From: a virus
Virus record (IMG/VR): IMGVR_UViG_3300028581_000069
Location: 1-48,424 of that record
Direction: 5' to 3' (one strand)
DNA: 48,424 bases
How positions within the stretch are numbered: position 1 is the first letter of the stretch; every line of letters starts with the position of its first letter. Positions 1 through 8,078 of this stretch are shown one piece after another. The translations under genes were made by a program, and so were the position numbers. Under the pieces are notes generated by a model. It did not search any database. It had not been told where the DNA came from and was given only the letters and a program-made list of their open reading frames with translations.

Positions 1-499
1 GGTTCGCCTGGTATTCCCACCATTCGAACGGGCGAACCTCGTGGATGCCGACCTCGGCGCGGCAGGCGAAGCCCTCTTTCGTGACGCTGTCGCAGGCTTC
101 CGCCTCGCCGCCAAAAAGCTGGCCGCAGTCTTCCTGCGTCAGCTTCTCGATGAAGAGGTCGTTGTGGAGAAGACCGTGCCCGGCCTCATGCGCCAGCGTG
201 GATCGAACGCGGCGATGACTGACGGCGTCCGGCACCTCGGCCAAATCGCGATTGACCATGATCCGGCAGAGGCCGCGCTTGGTGAACTTCGCGCAGCCCA
301 TGATGTGCGCGGGCAATTCGGCATACTCCTCCTCGAATCCGAACTGGAGGTAGATAAAGCGGTCGATGCGGATCGGTTGGGGAGACTCCGGGAGCAAGCC
401 GACGGATTCGAGCGTCTCGCGGGAGAGGCGTTCGATGCGTTGGTCGGGAATGAAGATGCGGCGCGGAAATGGTCCCGCCCCGGATGCGGCGGAACTCAT
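1..499 (-). CDS. ImmA/IrrE-like metallopeptidase, partial (C-terminus off the left edge)
   Basis: Reading leftward from an ATG at 499, about 166 residues are visible before the sequence ends. Near residue 108 lies a zinc-protease helix HEAGH, preceded by VRSTLA, the signature of the ImmA/IrrE (DUF955) family. These peptidases usually cleave or derepress the XRE-type repressor encoded next to them, switching a mobile element from repressed to active state. The start overlaps the stop of the upstream repressor gene as ATGA, so the two are one transcript. The substrate is inferred from this pairing, not shown. The 3' end is missing from the window. Confidence 0.85.
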   Translation of the reverse strand, partial: MSSAASGAGPFPRRIFIPDQRIERLSRETLESVGLLPESPQPIRIDRFIYLQFGFEEEYAELPAHIMGCAKFTKRGLCRIMVNRDLAEVPDAVSHRRVRSTLAHEAGHGLLHNDLFIEKLTQEDCGQLFGGEAEACDSVTKEGFACRAEVGIHEVRPFEWWEYQAN

Positions 500-855
500 G
501 GTTTCTTGGGCGGTAGTTTCTTGGTGATGTCGTGGATTTTCTCGGGCGAAATGCCTTTTTCGCGGACGGCGTCCACGAACTTTCTGAACGCAAGTCCGTA
601 TTGGGAATCCTGCTCGATCAATTCTTCCATCTGCTTCGCAGGCGGACGTTTCGAGTAGCGGAGGATTTCTTCGAGTTGGGTTTCGAGCGCTTCGGCGATA
701 CGGGCAAGGAGTTCTTCAGAGGGTTGACGATTACCCTGCTCGATGTCGCTCAGGTGCGGGGCGGTGACACTGACCTTCCCTCCCAGATCCCGGAGAGAGA
801 GCCCCTTCGCAAGTCGGAGTTCTTTGAGGTGCTGACCCAGCGTTTTTTCAGACAT
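496..855 (-). CDS. XRE-family helix-turn-helix repressor
   Basis: This 119-residue protein has an N-terminal XRE/Cro-type HTH at about residues 8-60 (LGQHLKELRLAKGLSLRDL, then SVTAPHLSDIEQGNRQPS). The C-terminal half is helical and charged. It is followed immediately by the ImmA-like protease and diverges from the replication operon, the standard arrangement of a lysogeny or element-maintenance repressor. It probably binds the GTGTGAC/GTCACAC inverted repeats in the adjacent intergenic region; that assignment is inferred from position. Confidence 0.9.
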   Translation of the reverse strand: MSEKTLGQHLKELRLAKGLSLRDLGGKVSVTAPHLSDIEQGNRQPSEELLARIAEALETQLEEILRYSKRPPAKQMEELIEQDSQYGLAFRKFVDAVREKGISPEKIHDITKKLPPKKP

Positions 856-1106
856 GTTGGCAAGTGTGCTTACATGCCCGTAAAAGTCAACGCCGTTTCT
901 CGCCGTTTTTCACCGCCAGCCGACGGGCGGGGCGGGCAATCCGTGGCCGGTGTGACGGTTGTCACACCGCTTTTCGGGGTCGGCTCGCGAGGTCATGAGT
1001 AACCGCAACCCACTTGTGAGCAGATGGATGCGCCAGTCCTAGCGCAGTTCTGTCACACCGGATCGGAGGCGGTTTGTGACGTGTCACACATGGATTTGTG
1101 AGGACC
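856..1106. promoter_or_regulatory. Divergent operator/promoter region between the repressor and the right-facing operon
   Basis: Two inverted repeats share the half-site GTGTGAC. At 949-968 GGTGTGAC and GTCACACC are separated by four bases. At 1075-1088 TGTGAC and GTCACA are separated by two bases. A further half-site lies at 1051-1058. The second palindrome sits 19 bp before the right-facing start codon, where a bound repressor would block expression. On the minus strand a TTGACT box (complement of 885-890) lies about 30 bp before the repressor start. I could not place a convincing -10 box on either strand. Confidence 0.6.
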
Positions 1107-1361
1107 ATGAGCACGCCACCAACCGCAACCCGACGGGACCTGACCCACCTTCTCACCGAGGAGGATGTCGCCAAGCGACTGGGCACGACCGTCGATGCCG
1201 TGCGCTGGATGCGCCGCAAAGGGCGCGTCCGGTTCATCCGGATCGCGGGCAACCGCAAGGTGCGGTTCTGGTGGCCGCATCTCATGGAGGACCTCGCGCT
1301 CGTGGAGCCCAACGGCTCCGGGGGCAGCAACCCAAACCGGAGGCTCCAAAATGCAAAGTAA
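1107..1361 (+). CDS. Small HTH (MerR/excisionase-like) DNA-binding protein
   Basis: An 84-residue protein with a helix-turn-helix of the excisionase/MerR type: LLTEEDVAKRLGTTVDAVRWMRRKGRVRFIRI then a basic wing (GNRKVRFWWPHL). It is the first gene of the right-facing operon, directly beyond the proposed operators, where phages place Cro- or Xis-like regulators. I chose the ATG at 1107 rather than the in-frame GTG at 1098 because the protein resembles its family from there on. The 3' end overlaps the next gene by 11 nt. Whether it is a regulator or an excisionase cannot be told; no integrase is visible. Confidence 0.75.
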   Translation: MSTPPTATRRDLTHLLTEEDVAKRLGTTVDAVRWMRRKGRVRFIRIAGNRKVRFWWPHLMEDLALVEPNGSGGSNPNRRLQNAK

Positions 1362-2313
1362 TTCCGTCCTCGCGCTTCAGCGGGGCAAACTCACCCGACC
1401 GCAAAAAGCGGTCATCTACGGGCCGGAGGGCGTCGGCAAATCGACGCTCGCTAGCCAATTCCCCGAACCCGTCTTTCTCGATACCGAGGGCGGCACGCAT
1501 CACCTCGATGTCGTGCGATTCCCCGAGGTCTCGACCTGGGACGACATCACCGCCGCCATCGCGCAACTAGCGTCCGGCGAGCACAGCGTCAAGACGCTGG
1601 TCATCGACACGGCAGACTGGCTGGAGAAACGCCTCGCCGAGCACATTTGCCGGAAGGCGAACAAGGAATCGATCGAGGACTTCGGCTACGGCAAAGGCTA
1701 CACGCTGTTGGCCGAGGAGTTCGCGAAATTCCTCGCGTCGCTCGATGGGCTGATACGGCGCGGGATGCACGTCGTCCTGCTCGCGCATTCGACCGTGCGG
1801 AAGTTTGAATCCCCCGACCAAGCCGGCAGCTACGACCGCTACGAGCTGAAGCTCAGCAAGCAGGTCGGACCGCTGCTCAAGGAATGGGCGGACCTGATTC
1901 TGTTCGCGAACTACGTCACCAAAGTCGCGGAGTCCGAGAGCGGCAGGAAACGCGGAGTCGGCGGGCGCGAGCGGGTGCTCTTCACCACGCACGCTGCGGC
2001 TTACGACGCCAAGAACCGGCACGGACTGGAGGAGAAACTGCCGTTCTCCTTCGACGCTATCGCCCGCGTGTTCGGGGTGACGCCCCCACCCGCGAAACCA
2101 GCGGCAGGGCCCGAGAAATCCACCGCCGACCAGCTCACCGAGTTGTTCTCCGGGCGCGAGGATGATGTCCGGGCGTTCCTCGTCTCCCGCAATCAGATCA
2201 AAGCGGATGGCACCTGGGCGGACATCCCAGCGGATTACACAGCCCGTGTGCTGGCGCAACCGGAGCAGTTCATGCAGTCGGTCGCGAAGTTCAAGGCGGG
2301 AGGTGCGAAATGA
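1351..2313 (+). CDS. RecA-fold ATPase, phage AAA_24/Sak4-like recombination protein
   Basis: The 320-residue protein has a Walker A motif GPEGVGKS at residues 24-31 and a Walker B-like VIDTADW at 84-90, then a conserved VLLAHS strand (sensor-like). This is the AAA_24 RecA-like family, which includes the phage single-strand annealing protein Sak4. A nuclease and a DUF669 protein follow, making a phage recombination module. The long upstream extension in the same frame is an artefact, because it overlaps the HTH gene. The C-terminal ~90 residues after the PPPAKPAAG linker are of unknown role. Confidence 0.8.
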   Translation: MQSNSVLALQRGKLTRPQKAVIYGPEGVGKSTLASQFPEPVFLDTEGGTHHLDVVRFPEVSTWDDITAAIAQLASGEHSVKTLVIDTADWLEKRLAEHICRKANKESIEDFGYGKGYTLLAEEFAKFLASLDGLIRRGMHVVLLAHSTVRKFESPDQAGSYDRYELKLSKQVGPLLKEWADLILFANYVTKVAESESGRKRGVGGRERVLFTTHAAAYDAKNRHGLEEKLPFSFDAIARVFGVTPPPAKPAAGPEKSTADQLTELFSGREDDVRAFLVSRNQIKADGTWADIPADYTARVLAQPEQFMQSVAKFKAGGAK

Positions 2314-3314
2314 GCCTGCGACCTTCCAATCTCCCGAAGCTGGCGGAATGCGCCTGCTACGAGTCGGACCCGAACCCCGGACCAGCAGCGGAGCGCGGCT
2401 CCGCACTCGATTCGCTCTTCCGGAGCCGGATGGCCGGCACGCCTGACCAAGCCGAGATGTTCTACCAACCGACCGAGGCCGACCTCGATGCGGTGGAGTG
2501 GGCGGTTGTCACCGTCAAGGCACTCGCGGGCGGCAATGAGGTCATCACCTGCGAACAGGATTGCCGGGTTGCGATCCCCGGATTCGAGAACGGCGGCACC
2601 GCCGACGCGCTCATCCCGGACAAGCTCGCCCATGCCGACCTGAAGACCGGCCAAAAGCGGAACTACCGCGAGCAGATGGCGGCCTATGCGCTCGGTTTGA
2701 TGGAGCAGCATTTCGCGTCCGAGTGGACCGCGCACCTGCTCTTCTGCGACCAGAAGGAAGTCGTCACCCACCGGTTCACGTTCGAGGAGGCTCGAAAGAT
2801 CGTCGGCGATGTCGTGGCGAAGTTCCGCGATCCCGCGAAGCGTCCGACTCCGTGCGACTACTGCGGATGGTGCGCAAAGACCCAGACCTGCGAAGCGCGC
2901 CTCGCCATCGCGGAAAGTGCGGTCGCCGCAGCGGTGTCCGGATTCGATTTCGCGGCGGTCCTTGCTGATAACACGAAGCTCGGGCGGTTCCTCGCCGCGT
3001 GCTCGGTCCTCGATGATTTCCGCGAGCAGGCGGAAACCGCCGCCAAGGAGCGCCTGCAGGCCGGCGTCGAAATTCCGGGCTGGAAACTCGTCACCCGGCG
3101 CGGGCCGGAGTTCGTCGATCACGTCACGGTTGGCCACCACATCCAGACGCTCGGCTTCGGGGTGATCCTCGCCGCCTACGGGAATCTCGGGGCCAAGAAG
3201 TTCCGGGAGATATGGGAGCAGAAGATGCCCCGCGACAAAGCCTTCCCCGAAGAACTCGTGAAACACGGCAAAGCGACCCTCTCGCTGCGCCAAACCAAAC
3301 CAACCAAGGAATAA
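2310..3314 (+). CDS. PD-(D/E)XK nuclease with Cys cluster (DUF2800/Cas4-RecB-like)
   Basis: The 334-residue protein carries GTADALI ... HADLKTGQK at about residues 93-115, the D...(D/E)xK core of the RecB/Cas4 nuclease fold. A four-cysteine cluster follows (CDYCGWCAKTQTC, around residue 180-195), of the kind that holds an Fe-S cluster in Cas4 and AddB. It probably acts as the exonuclease partner of the upstream Sak4-like ATPase, making single-stranded ends. Its start overlaps that gene as ATGA. The match is to DUF2800-type phage nucleases; substrate polarity cannot be read from the sequence. Confidence 0.8.
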   Translation: MSLRPSNLPKLAECACYESDPNPGPAAERGSALDSLFRSRMAGTPDQAEMFYQPTEADLDAVEWAVVTVKALAGGNEVITCEQDCRVAIPGFENGGTADALIPDKLAHADLKTGQKRNYREQMAAYALGLMEQHFASEWTAHLLFCDQKEVVTHRFTFEEARKIVGDVVAKFRDPAKRPTPCDYCGWCAKTQTCEARLAIAESAVAAAVSGFDFAAVLADNTKLGRFLAACSVLDDFREQAETAAKERLQAGVEIPGWKLVTRRGPEFVDHVTVGHHIQTLGFGVILAAYGNLGAKKFREIWEQKMPRDKAFPEELVKHGKATLSLRQTKPTKE

Positions 3315-3318
3315 AACC

Positions 3319-3738
3319 ATGCCAACATACAAATCATCCGAACCGACATCCCGCCCCGACTTTGTCCCGGCGGGAGATTACACCGTCGAAATCCTGAACG
3401 CCGAGGAATCGGTCTCGAAACAGGGCAACGACCTCATCGAACTGAAGCTCAAGATCGAGCCATCCGGCGCGATCTGCTTCGACAACCTCGTCTTCACGCA
3501 GAATGCGTTTTGGAAAATCGACGCATTCCGCGCCGCGACCGGCGAGACGGTCGTTCCCGACGAGGAAGTGAACATCGAGTGCGACGATCTGATCGGACGC
3601 ACGGGCCGGGCCCGACTCGTCGTCGAGGAATACAACGGGCGCAAACGCAACAAGGTCGCCGCCTGGATGGTGTCCCAGCCTGCCGCCCAGGGAAGCGAGA
3701 ACGCGAAAGGAGGGCGCGATGAGAACGAACCTTTCTGA
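3319..3738 (+). CDS. DUF669-like phage protein (possible ssDNA-binding role)
   Basis: This 139-residue acidic protein begins with a pattern typical of DUF669 (DFVPAGDYTVEILNAEE then KLKIE), a beta-rich fold, and contains VVEEYNGRKRNKVAAW. DUF669 proteins sit next to phage recombinases and helicases, and an OB-fold ssDNA-binding role has been suggested for similar proteins. The C-terminal tail is low-complexity and acidic (ENEPF end), as in many SSB proteins. Its last 20 nt overlap the helicase gene, whose ribosome-binding site lies within this gene. Confidence 0.65.
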   Translation: MPTYKSSEPTSRPDFVPAGDYTVEILNAEESVSKQGNDLIELKLKIEPSGAICFDNLVFTQNAFWKIDAFRAATGETVVPDEEVNIECDDLIGRTGRARLVVEEYNGRKRNKVAAWMVSQPAAQGSENAKGGRDENEPF

Positions 3739-5254
3739 CAACCGAATCGCGCTGCGCCCCTACCAGATCCAGGCGCAGGAGGCGATCACGCGCGGGTTCA
3801 CGGAATACGACCGGCAACTCGCGGTGAAGCCGACCGGCGCCGGCAAGACAATCCTGTTTGCCTCGCTCGCCCAGCATTACCAACCACGCCGGACCCTCGT
3901 GCTCGCGCACCGCGAAGAACTGATCCAGCAGGCCGTGGACAAGATCGCGAAGGCGACCGGCCTTGTCGCGGAAGTCGAAATGGCGGACCAGCACGCGAGC
4001 CTTGATGCACCGGTCGTCGTGGCCAGCGTGCAAACGCTCATGCGGGAAAAGCGCCGGGCACGGTGGCCGCGGGATCACTTCGGGTTGCTCGTTGTCGATG
4101 AGGCGCATCACACGCTGGCCGACAGCTACCTCAACACGCTGAGGTATTTCGACGAGAACGCGTTCGTGCTGGGTGTGACTGCGACACCGGATCGCGGGGA
4201 CAAAAAGAACCTCGGGCGCTACTACCAGAACATCGCCTACGAGGTGACGTTGCTCGATCTGATCAAGCAGAACTGGCTGTCGCCGATCCGGGTGAAGACC
4301 GTGCCGCTCTCGCTCGACCTGCGGGGCGTGCGGACCACGGCGGGCGACTACAACGCGGACGATCTCGGGCACGCCATCGAGCCGTATCTCGCCCGGATCG
4401 CGGAGGTCATTGTCGAGAACCGGCACAGGAAGACGCTCGTCTTTCTGCCGCTGATCCGGCTCTCGCAACAGTTTGCGGCGATGTGCCGGGAGCGCGGGAT
4501 CGCCGCCGAGCATGTTGATGGGCAGAGCAGTGAACGCGCCGCGTGTCTGGCCCGGTTCAGCCGCGGCGAAACGACGCTGGTCAGCAACGCGATGTTGCTC
4601 ACCGAGGGTTACGATGAACCGAGCATCGACTGCGTGGTCTGCCTGCGTCCGACGAAGGTGCGGGGGCTCTACTCGCAGATCATCGGGCGCGGGACCCGCA
4701 TCTGGCCTGGCAAAGATCACCTCCTCGTGCTGGATTTCCTCTGGCTGACCGAGGAACACAGCCTCGTCAAACCGGCCCATCTCATCGCCCAGGATGCGGA
4801 AGAGGCCGACGAGATCACCGAGGCGCTCGGCGGCGAGGGCGACCTCGAAGAAGCCCAGGCGGAGGTCGTCGCGGATCGGACCCGGCGGTTGCAGGAACGG
4901 CTCCGGCTCAACGCCAAGCGCAGCAGTCGGATCTTCGACGCGATGGAGTTCGCGGTCGGGATTGCCGACCCGGACCTCGCGGATTTCGTTCCGACGATGG
5001 GCTGGCACGGCGATCCGGTCTCGCCAAAACAAGGCGACATCCTTGCCCGATGGGGCATCGATCCCGCGAGCATCCGTTGCAAGGGGCAGGCGTCGGCCAT
5101 CATCGACAAGCTGTTCCTCCGGCGCGACCTCGGGCTGGCCACCGCAAAGCAGGTCCGCTGGTTGCAGAAGATGGGCCACCCGCATCCGGAGCTGGCGACG
5201 TTCGAGGAGGCCTCGGCATTCCTCTCGGAGAAATTCGGTCGGGCGACCGCGTAA
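3719..5254 (+). CDS. DEAD/DEAH superfamily 2 helicase
   Basis: The 511-residue protein shows a full superfamily 2 helicase set: Q-motif-like LRPYQIQAQ, Walker A PTGAGKT at residues 38-44, DEAH in LLVVDEAHH, motif III TATPDR, and C-terminal LTEGYDEPSIDCVVCLRPT and QIIGRGTRIW (motifs V and VI). It resembles the phage/plasmid SSL2-RAD3-like helicases. A strong AGGAGG at 3708-3713, five bases before the ATG, fixes the start. It likely unwinds DNA in replication or recombination together with the preceding genes. The C-terminal ~150 residues are unassigned. Confidence 0.92.
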   Translation: MRTNLSDNRIALRPYQIQAQEAITRGFTEYDRQLAVKPTGAGKTILFASLAQHYQPRRTLVLAHREELIQQAVDKIAKATGLVAEVEMADQHASLDAPVVVASVQTLMREKRRARWPRDHFGLLVVDEAHHTLADSYLNTLRYFDENAFVLGVTATPDRGDKKNLGRYYQNIAYEVTLLDLIKQNWLSPIRVKTVPLSLDLRGVRTTAGDYNADDLGHAIEPYLARIAEVIVENRHRKTLVFLPLIRLSQQFAAMCRERGIAAEHVDGQSSERAACLARFSRGETTLVSNAMLLTEGYDEPSIDCVVCLRPTKVRGLYSQIIGRGTRIWPGKDHLLVLDFLWLTEEHSLVKPAHLIAQDAEEADEITEALGGEGDLEEAQAEVVADRTRRLQERLRLNAKRSSRIFDAMEFAVGIADPDLADFVPTMGWHGDPVSPKQGDILARWGIDPASIRCKGQASAIIDKLFLRRDLGLATAKQVRWLQKMGHPHPELATFEEASAFLSEKFGRATA

Positions 5255-5267
5255 CGGGAATCACGGC

Positions 5268-7295
5268 ATGGCGATGCGATACCGATCCGTCGGGCTGCGG
5301 CCCGCTCTGCCCAAGCGCACCCTCGATTACCTCGAACACGGTGCGCCCGAAGGGACGCGCAATGCCGAGCTATTCGATGCGGCGTGCCAGTTCCGCGATG
5401 CCGGGATTGCCGTTGCCGATACCGAGGCGCAATTGATCGTGCGGGCAGTCGCAGATGGCCTGGGCGAAGCAGAGGCGCGAACGGCGATCCGTTCGGCATT
5501 CGGCCACGCGCCGCGTCAGCCGGTCCAACCCGGAGTCGCGCCCACGCCACCGCGTCCGGCGTTCCCGCCAGTTCAACGCACACCCGGGGAGCGCAGCCCG
5601 AAGTTCATCCCCGAGCCGAGGCCGATGCCGGAGCCATTGCCGAATGGATTCCTGCGCCTCCTCGACACTTGCTTCCGGCCCGGCGAGTTCGTTTCCCTCG
5701 CACCCGCGACCGAGGACGATGAGGGGAACATCGTCCCGAAACGAGGGGTCACGTTGTCAGTGCCCGAGTGGCGCAAGCGGGTCGAGACGAAGGGCGGGAT
5801 CGAGCGGTGTTTCTCGACGAAGCTCGGCCTGTTCATCCGGCTCAATCCGATGCGTGAGGGCGGGGCGAAGAACGACGATGTCACCGCGTTCCGGCATGTG
5901 CTGGTCGAGTTCGACCGCAACGACAAGGGCGAGCGGATCCCGAAGGATGTGCAGTATGGCTCCATCGTTTCGAGCGGGCTGCCGGTCTCCGCCGTGATCG
6001 ACTCCGGCAACAAATCGATCCATGCCTGGGTGCGCGTCGATGCGCCGGACGCCGGCGAATATCGCCGCCGGGTGGACATCATCTGGGACTGGTTCGAGGG
6101 CCTGAGCTTCGACAAACAGAACAAGAACCCGTCCCGGCTATCGCGTTGCCCGGACGGCTGGCGCACCGTCGATGGCGAGAAACGGCGGCAGCAGCTTCTC
6201 GCGGTCAACATCGGCGCTCCGTCCTGGGCGGAATGGGAAAACGCCAACTCGCCGGACGGTCTCCCGAAGATTGTTTCTGCGGCCGAGTTCATGGGCGTGG
6301 TCCGCCCCGAACCGCCGCAGCTCATCAAGGGCGTCCTGCATCAGGGCTGCAAGATGATCGTGGGCGGCGCGAGCAAGTCCCGCAAATCGTGGACGCTGAT
6401 CGACATGACCCTGTCCGTGAGCACGGGCTGCCTGTGGTGGGGGATCACGACCCAGCGGGGGCGGGTGCTCTACATCAACTTCGAGCTGCCGGAATTTGCC
6501 TTCCAGCATCGCCTGGGGGCCATTGCAGCGGCGAAGGGCATCACTGATTTCTCCGGGTGCGATCTTTGGAACCTGCGCGGCTACGCCACGGATTTCTCGG
6601 TGCTCATCCCGAAGATCCTCTCCCGGATCAAGGAATGCCACTACGCGCTGATCGTTCTCGATCCCGTTTACAAGGGGCTCGGGAAGCGGGATGAGAACAA
6701 GGCGGGGGACATCGCCTCGCTCTGCAACGAGATCGAGCAGCTCGCCGTCCAGTCCGGCGCGGCCGTGGTATTCGGCGCGCACTATTCCAAGGGCAACCAG
6801 TCGGGCAAAGATGCCATCGACCGGATTGGTGGCTCGGGCGTGTTCGCGCGCGATCCCGACGTCATTCTGACCATGACGCCGCACGAGGAGAAAGACGCCT
6901 ATGTCGTCGATCTCACGCTGCGGGCTCTACCGCAGGTCGAGCCGTTCGTCGTCCGCTGGCAGGGCGTGCAGTTCCACCGGGACGATGCCGCCGATCCGGG
7001 ACGCCTGCGCGGTCCCAAGAACGCCCCCAAGACATCGAAGGCGACCTACAAGATGGGAAGTTCTGCAGAACGTTATGGGGCGTTGCTGGAGGCCATGCCG
7101 CCGCTCAAGCACGACCGCGATCCCGCCAAGTCTGCCGTGCTGGAATTCATTCGGGAACAGGTGGCGGCCATCGAGGGGGACTGTGCCATCGCGGAGGCGT
7201 TGCGCATCTACAAGTGCATGTCGGTGATGAAGCGCGGGCCGATCTTTTTCGACCGCGCAACCCGCCTGTGGAGGGGGCGAAACCATGTCGGCTGA
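5268..7295 (+). CDS. Primase-helicase (AEP-like primase domain plus RepA-like AAA_25 ATPase)
   Basis: The 675-residue protein has an N-terminal half resembling archaeo-eukaryotic-type primases of phages and plasmids: VEFDRN near residue 213, SGNKSIHAWVRVD near 246, and NPSRLSRCPDGWR. The second half is a RecA-like hexameric helicase of the RepA/AAA_25 type with Walker A GGASKSRKSW near residue 365, LYINFELPE, and LIVLDPVYKG (Walker B). Such fusions prime and unwind at phage origins. I chose the ATG at 5268 because anything further upstream lies inside the helicase gene. A repeat-rich stretch that could be the origin follows directly. Confidence 0.85.
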   Translation: MAMRYRSVGLRPALPKRTLDYLEHGAPEGTRNAELFDAACQFRDAGIAVADTEAQLIVRAVADGLGEAEARTAIRSAFGHAPRQPVQPGVAPTPPRPAFPPVQRTPGERSPKFIPEPRPMPEPLPNGFLRLLDTCFRPGEFVSLAPATEDDEGNIVPKRGVTLSVPEWRKRVETKGGIERCFSTKLGLFIRLNPMREGGAKNDDVTAFRHVLVEFDRNDKGERIPKDVQYGSIVSSGLPVSAVIDSGNKSIHAWVRVDAPDAGEYRRRVDIIWDWFEGLSFDKQNKNPSRLSRCPDGWRTVDGEKRRQQLLAVNIGAPSWAEWENANSPDGLPKIVSAAEFMGVVRPEPPQLIKGVLHQGCKMIVGGASKSRKSWTLIDMTLSVSTGCLWWGITTQRGRVLYINFELPEFAFQHRLGAIAAAKGITDFSGCDLWNLRGYATDFSVLIPKILSRIKECHYALIVLDPVYKGLGKRDENKAGDIASLCNEIEQLAVQSGAAVVFGAHYSKGNQSGKDAIDRIGGSGVFARDPDVILTMTPHEEKDAYVVDLTLRALPQVEPFVVRWQGVQFHRDDAADPGRLRGPKNAPKTSKATYKMGSSAERYGALLEAMPPLKHDRDPAKSAVLEFIREQVAAIEGDCAIAEALRIYKCMSVMKRGPIFFDRATRLWRGRNHVG

Positions 7296-7527
7296 CGCGA
7301 TTTCCTTCCCTGCAAGGATGTCTAGCAAGCTTGCTGCAAGCCGAACCTTGCTTGCCAGATTCGTAACCTTGCTAGACAGGTCGCACCTTGCAGCAAGCTA
7401 CCTTGCAGCAATCCTTGCAGTATTTCGTAGAAATACAGCGCGAACCGATAAATCGGAGTTCGCGCGCGCTGGAGCGCCTGAAGGCTACAGCGCACATGTT
7501 TCAACGGTCGCCGGAGGTCTTCCATGA
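7285..7527 (+). CDS. Small hypothetical protein overlying a repeat cluster
   Basis: An 80-residue frame starts inside the end of the primase-helicase gene and stops as ATGA on the next gene, so it fits the operon perfectly. Its composition is Ala/Leu/Arg/Ser-rich because it runs over the repeated CTTGC/GCAAG units. I recognise no domain. It may be a real linker gene or an open frame maintained over an origin-like repeat region; the opposite strand is also open here. Confidence 0.4.
   Translation: MSADAISFPARMSSKLAASRTLLARFVTLLDRSHLAASYLAAILAVFRRNTARTDKSEFARAGAPEGYSAHVSTVAGGLP
7312..7418. repeat. Iteron-like cluster of CCTTGC/GCAAGG units
   Basis: Within ~107 bp there are five copies of CCTTGC on the plus strand (7346, 7367, 7386, 7401, 7413), one GCAAGG (7312), and further GCAAG/CTTGC units at 7325-7355. 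Spacing shrinks from 21 to 12 bp. The cluster lies directly after the primase-helicase gene, a usual place for a phage origin. An origin or an operator array are both possible. Confidence 0.5.
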
Positions 7528-8078
7528 AGGACGGAGGAGACTACACCAGACGGCAGATCGTCCGGGATGCCCAACACGCCGAGACCTACCGGAAGTGGGT
7601 GGAGGGGATGTCCCCTGCGGACCGGGAGGCATTGCGACGGCTCGGGATCGAAGAACCCGACACCAGCTACCACGGCACCGGCATGTCGGACCGCGACCTC
7701 GCGGATTCACCGCTGGCCAGCGAGGAACCGGACATCATCGGGCAGATTGAGCCGGAGGCACTGCCGGAGGGATCCGGGCCGTTCGACTCCGAGACCCTGT
7801 GGGATGCCCTGCGGCGGATGCTGGGCGAACTGCTCAACCAAAAGAATGCCAAGCTGACCCTCGAATGCTTCGCGGTCGTCAGCGGCGCGAGCTTCCTCGG
7901 CGACAGCATGACCTCCATCGCCCGGCGGCACGGCGTGACGCGCGCGGCGGTCAGCAAGCGGTGCATTGACATCGCCCGGCAACTGAACCTGCCGCCTTCC
8001 CGCTCGATGCGGGCCGTGACCGCCCGGGATTCCTACCGCCAAGCCCAGATCAAGATCAACCAGACAACAAACCAATGA
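7524..8078 (+). CDS. Phage HTH protein (sigma region 4-like)
   Basis: The 184-residue protein has an acidic N-terminal half of unknown fold. Its C-terminal HTH at about residues 128-150 (SMTSIARRHGVTRAAVSKRC) resembles sigma-70 region 4 or transposase-type HTHs. It follows the proposed origin and precedes an LmbU-like protein with a four-base ATGA overlap. A regulatory or replication-accessory role is plausible but not shown. Confidence 0.7.
   Translation: MKDGGDYTRRQIVRDAQHAETYRKWVEGMSPADREALRRLGIEEPDTSYHGTGMSDRDLADSPLASEEPDIIGQIEPEALPEGSGPFDSETLWDALRRMLGELLNQKNAKLTLECFAVVSGASFLGDSMTSIARRHGVTRAAVSKRCIDIARQLNLPPSRSMRAVTARDSYRQAQIKINQTTNQ

Noticed and set aside
41-658. A 205-codon frame on the plus strand at the left end
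   Set aside because: It is the shadow of the ImmA-like and XRE genes on the other strand, which have clear motifs and an ATGA overlap.
7322-7525. A minus-strand protein of 67 residues opposite the repeat cluster
   Set aside because: The repeat units keep both strands open; the plus-strand frame has operon overlaps on both sides, whereas this frame has no context.
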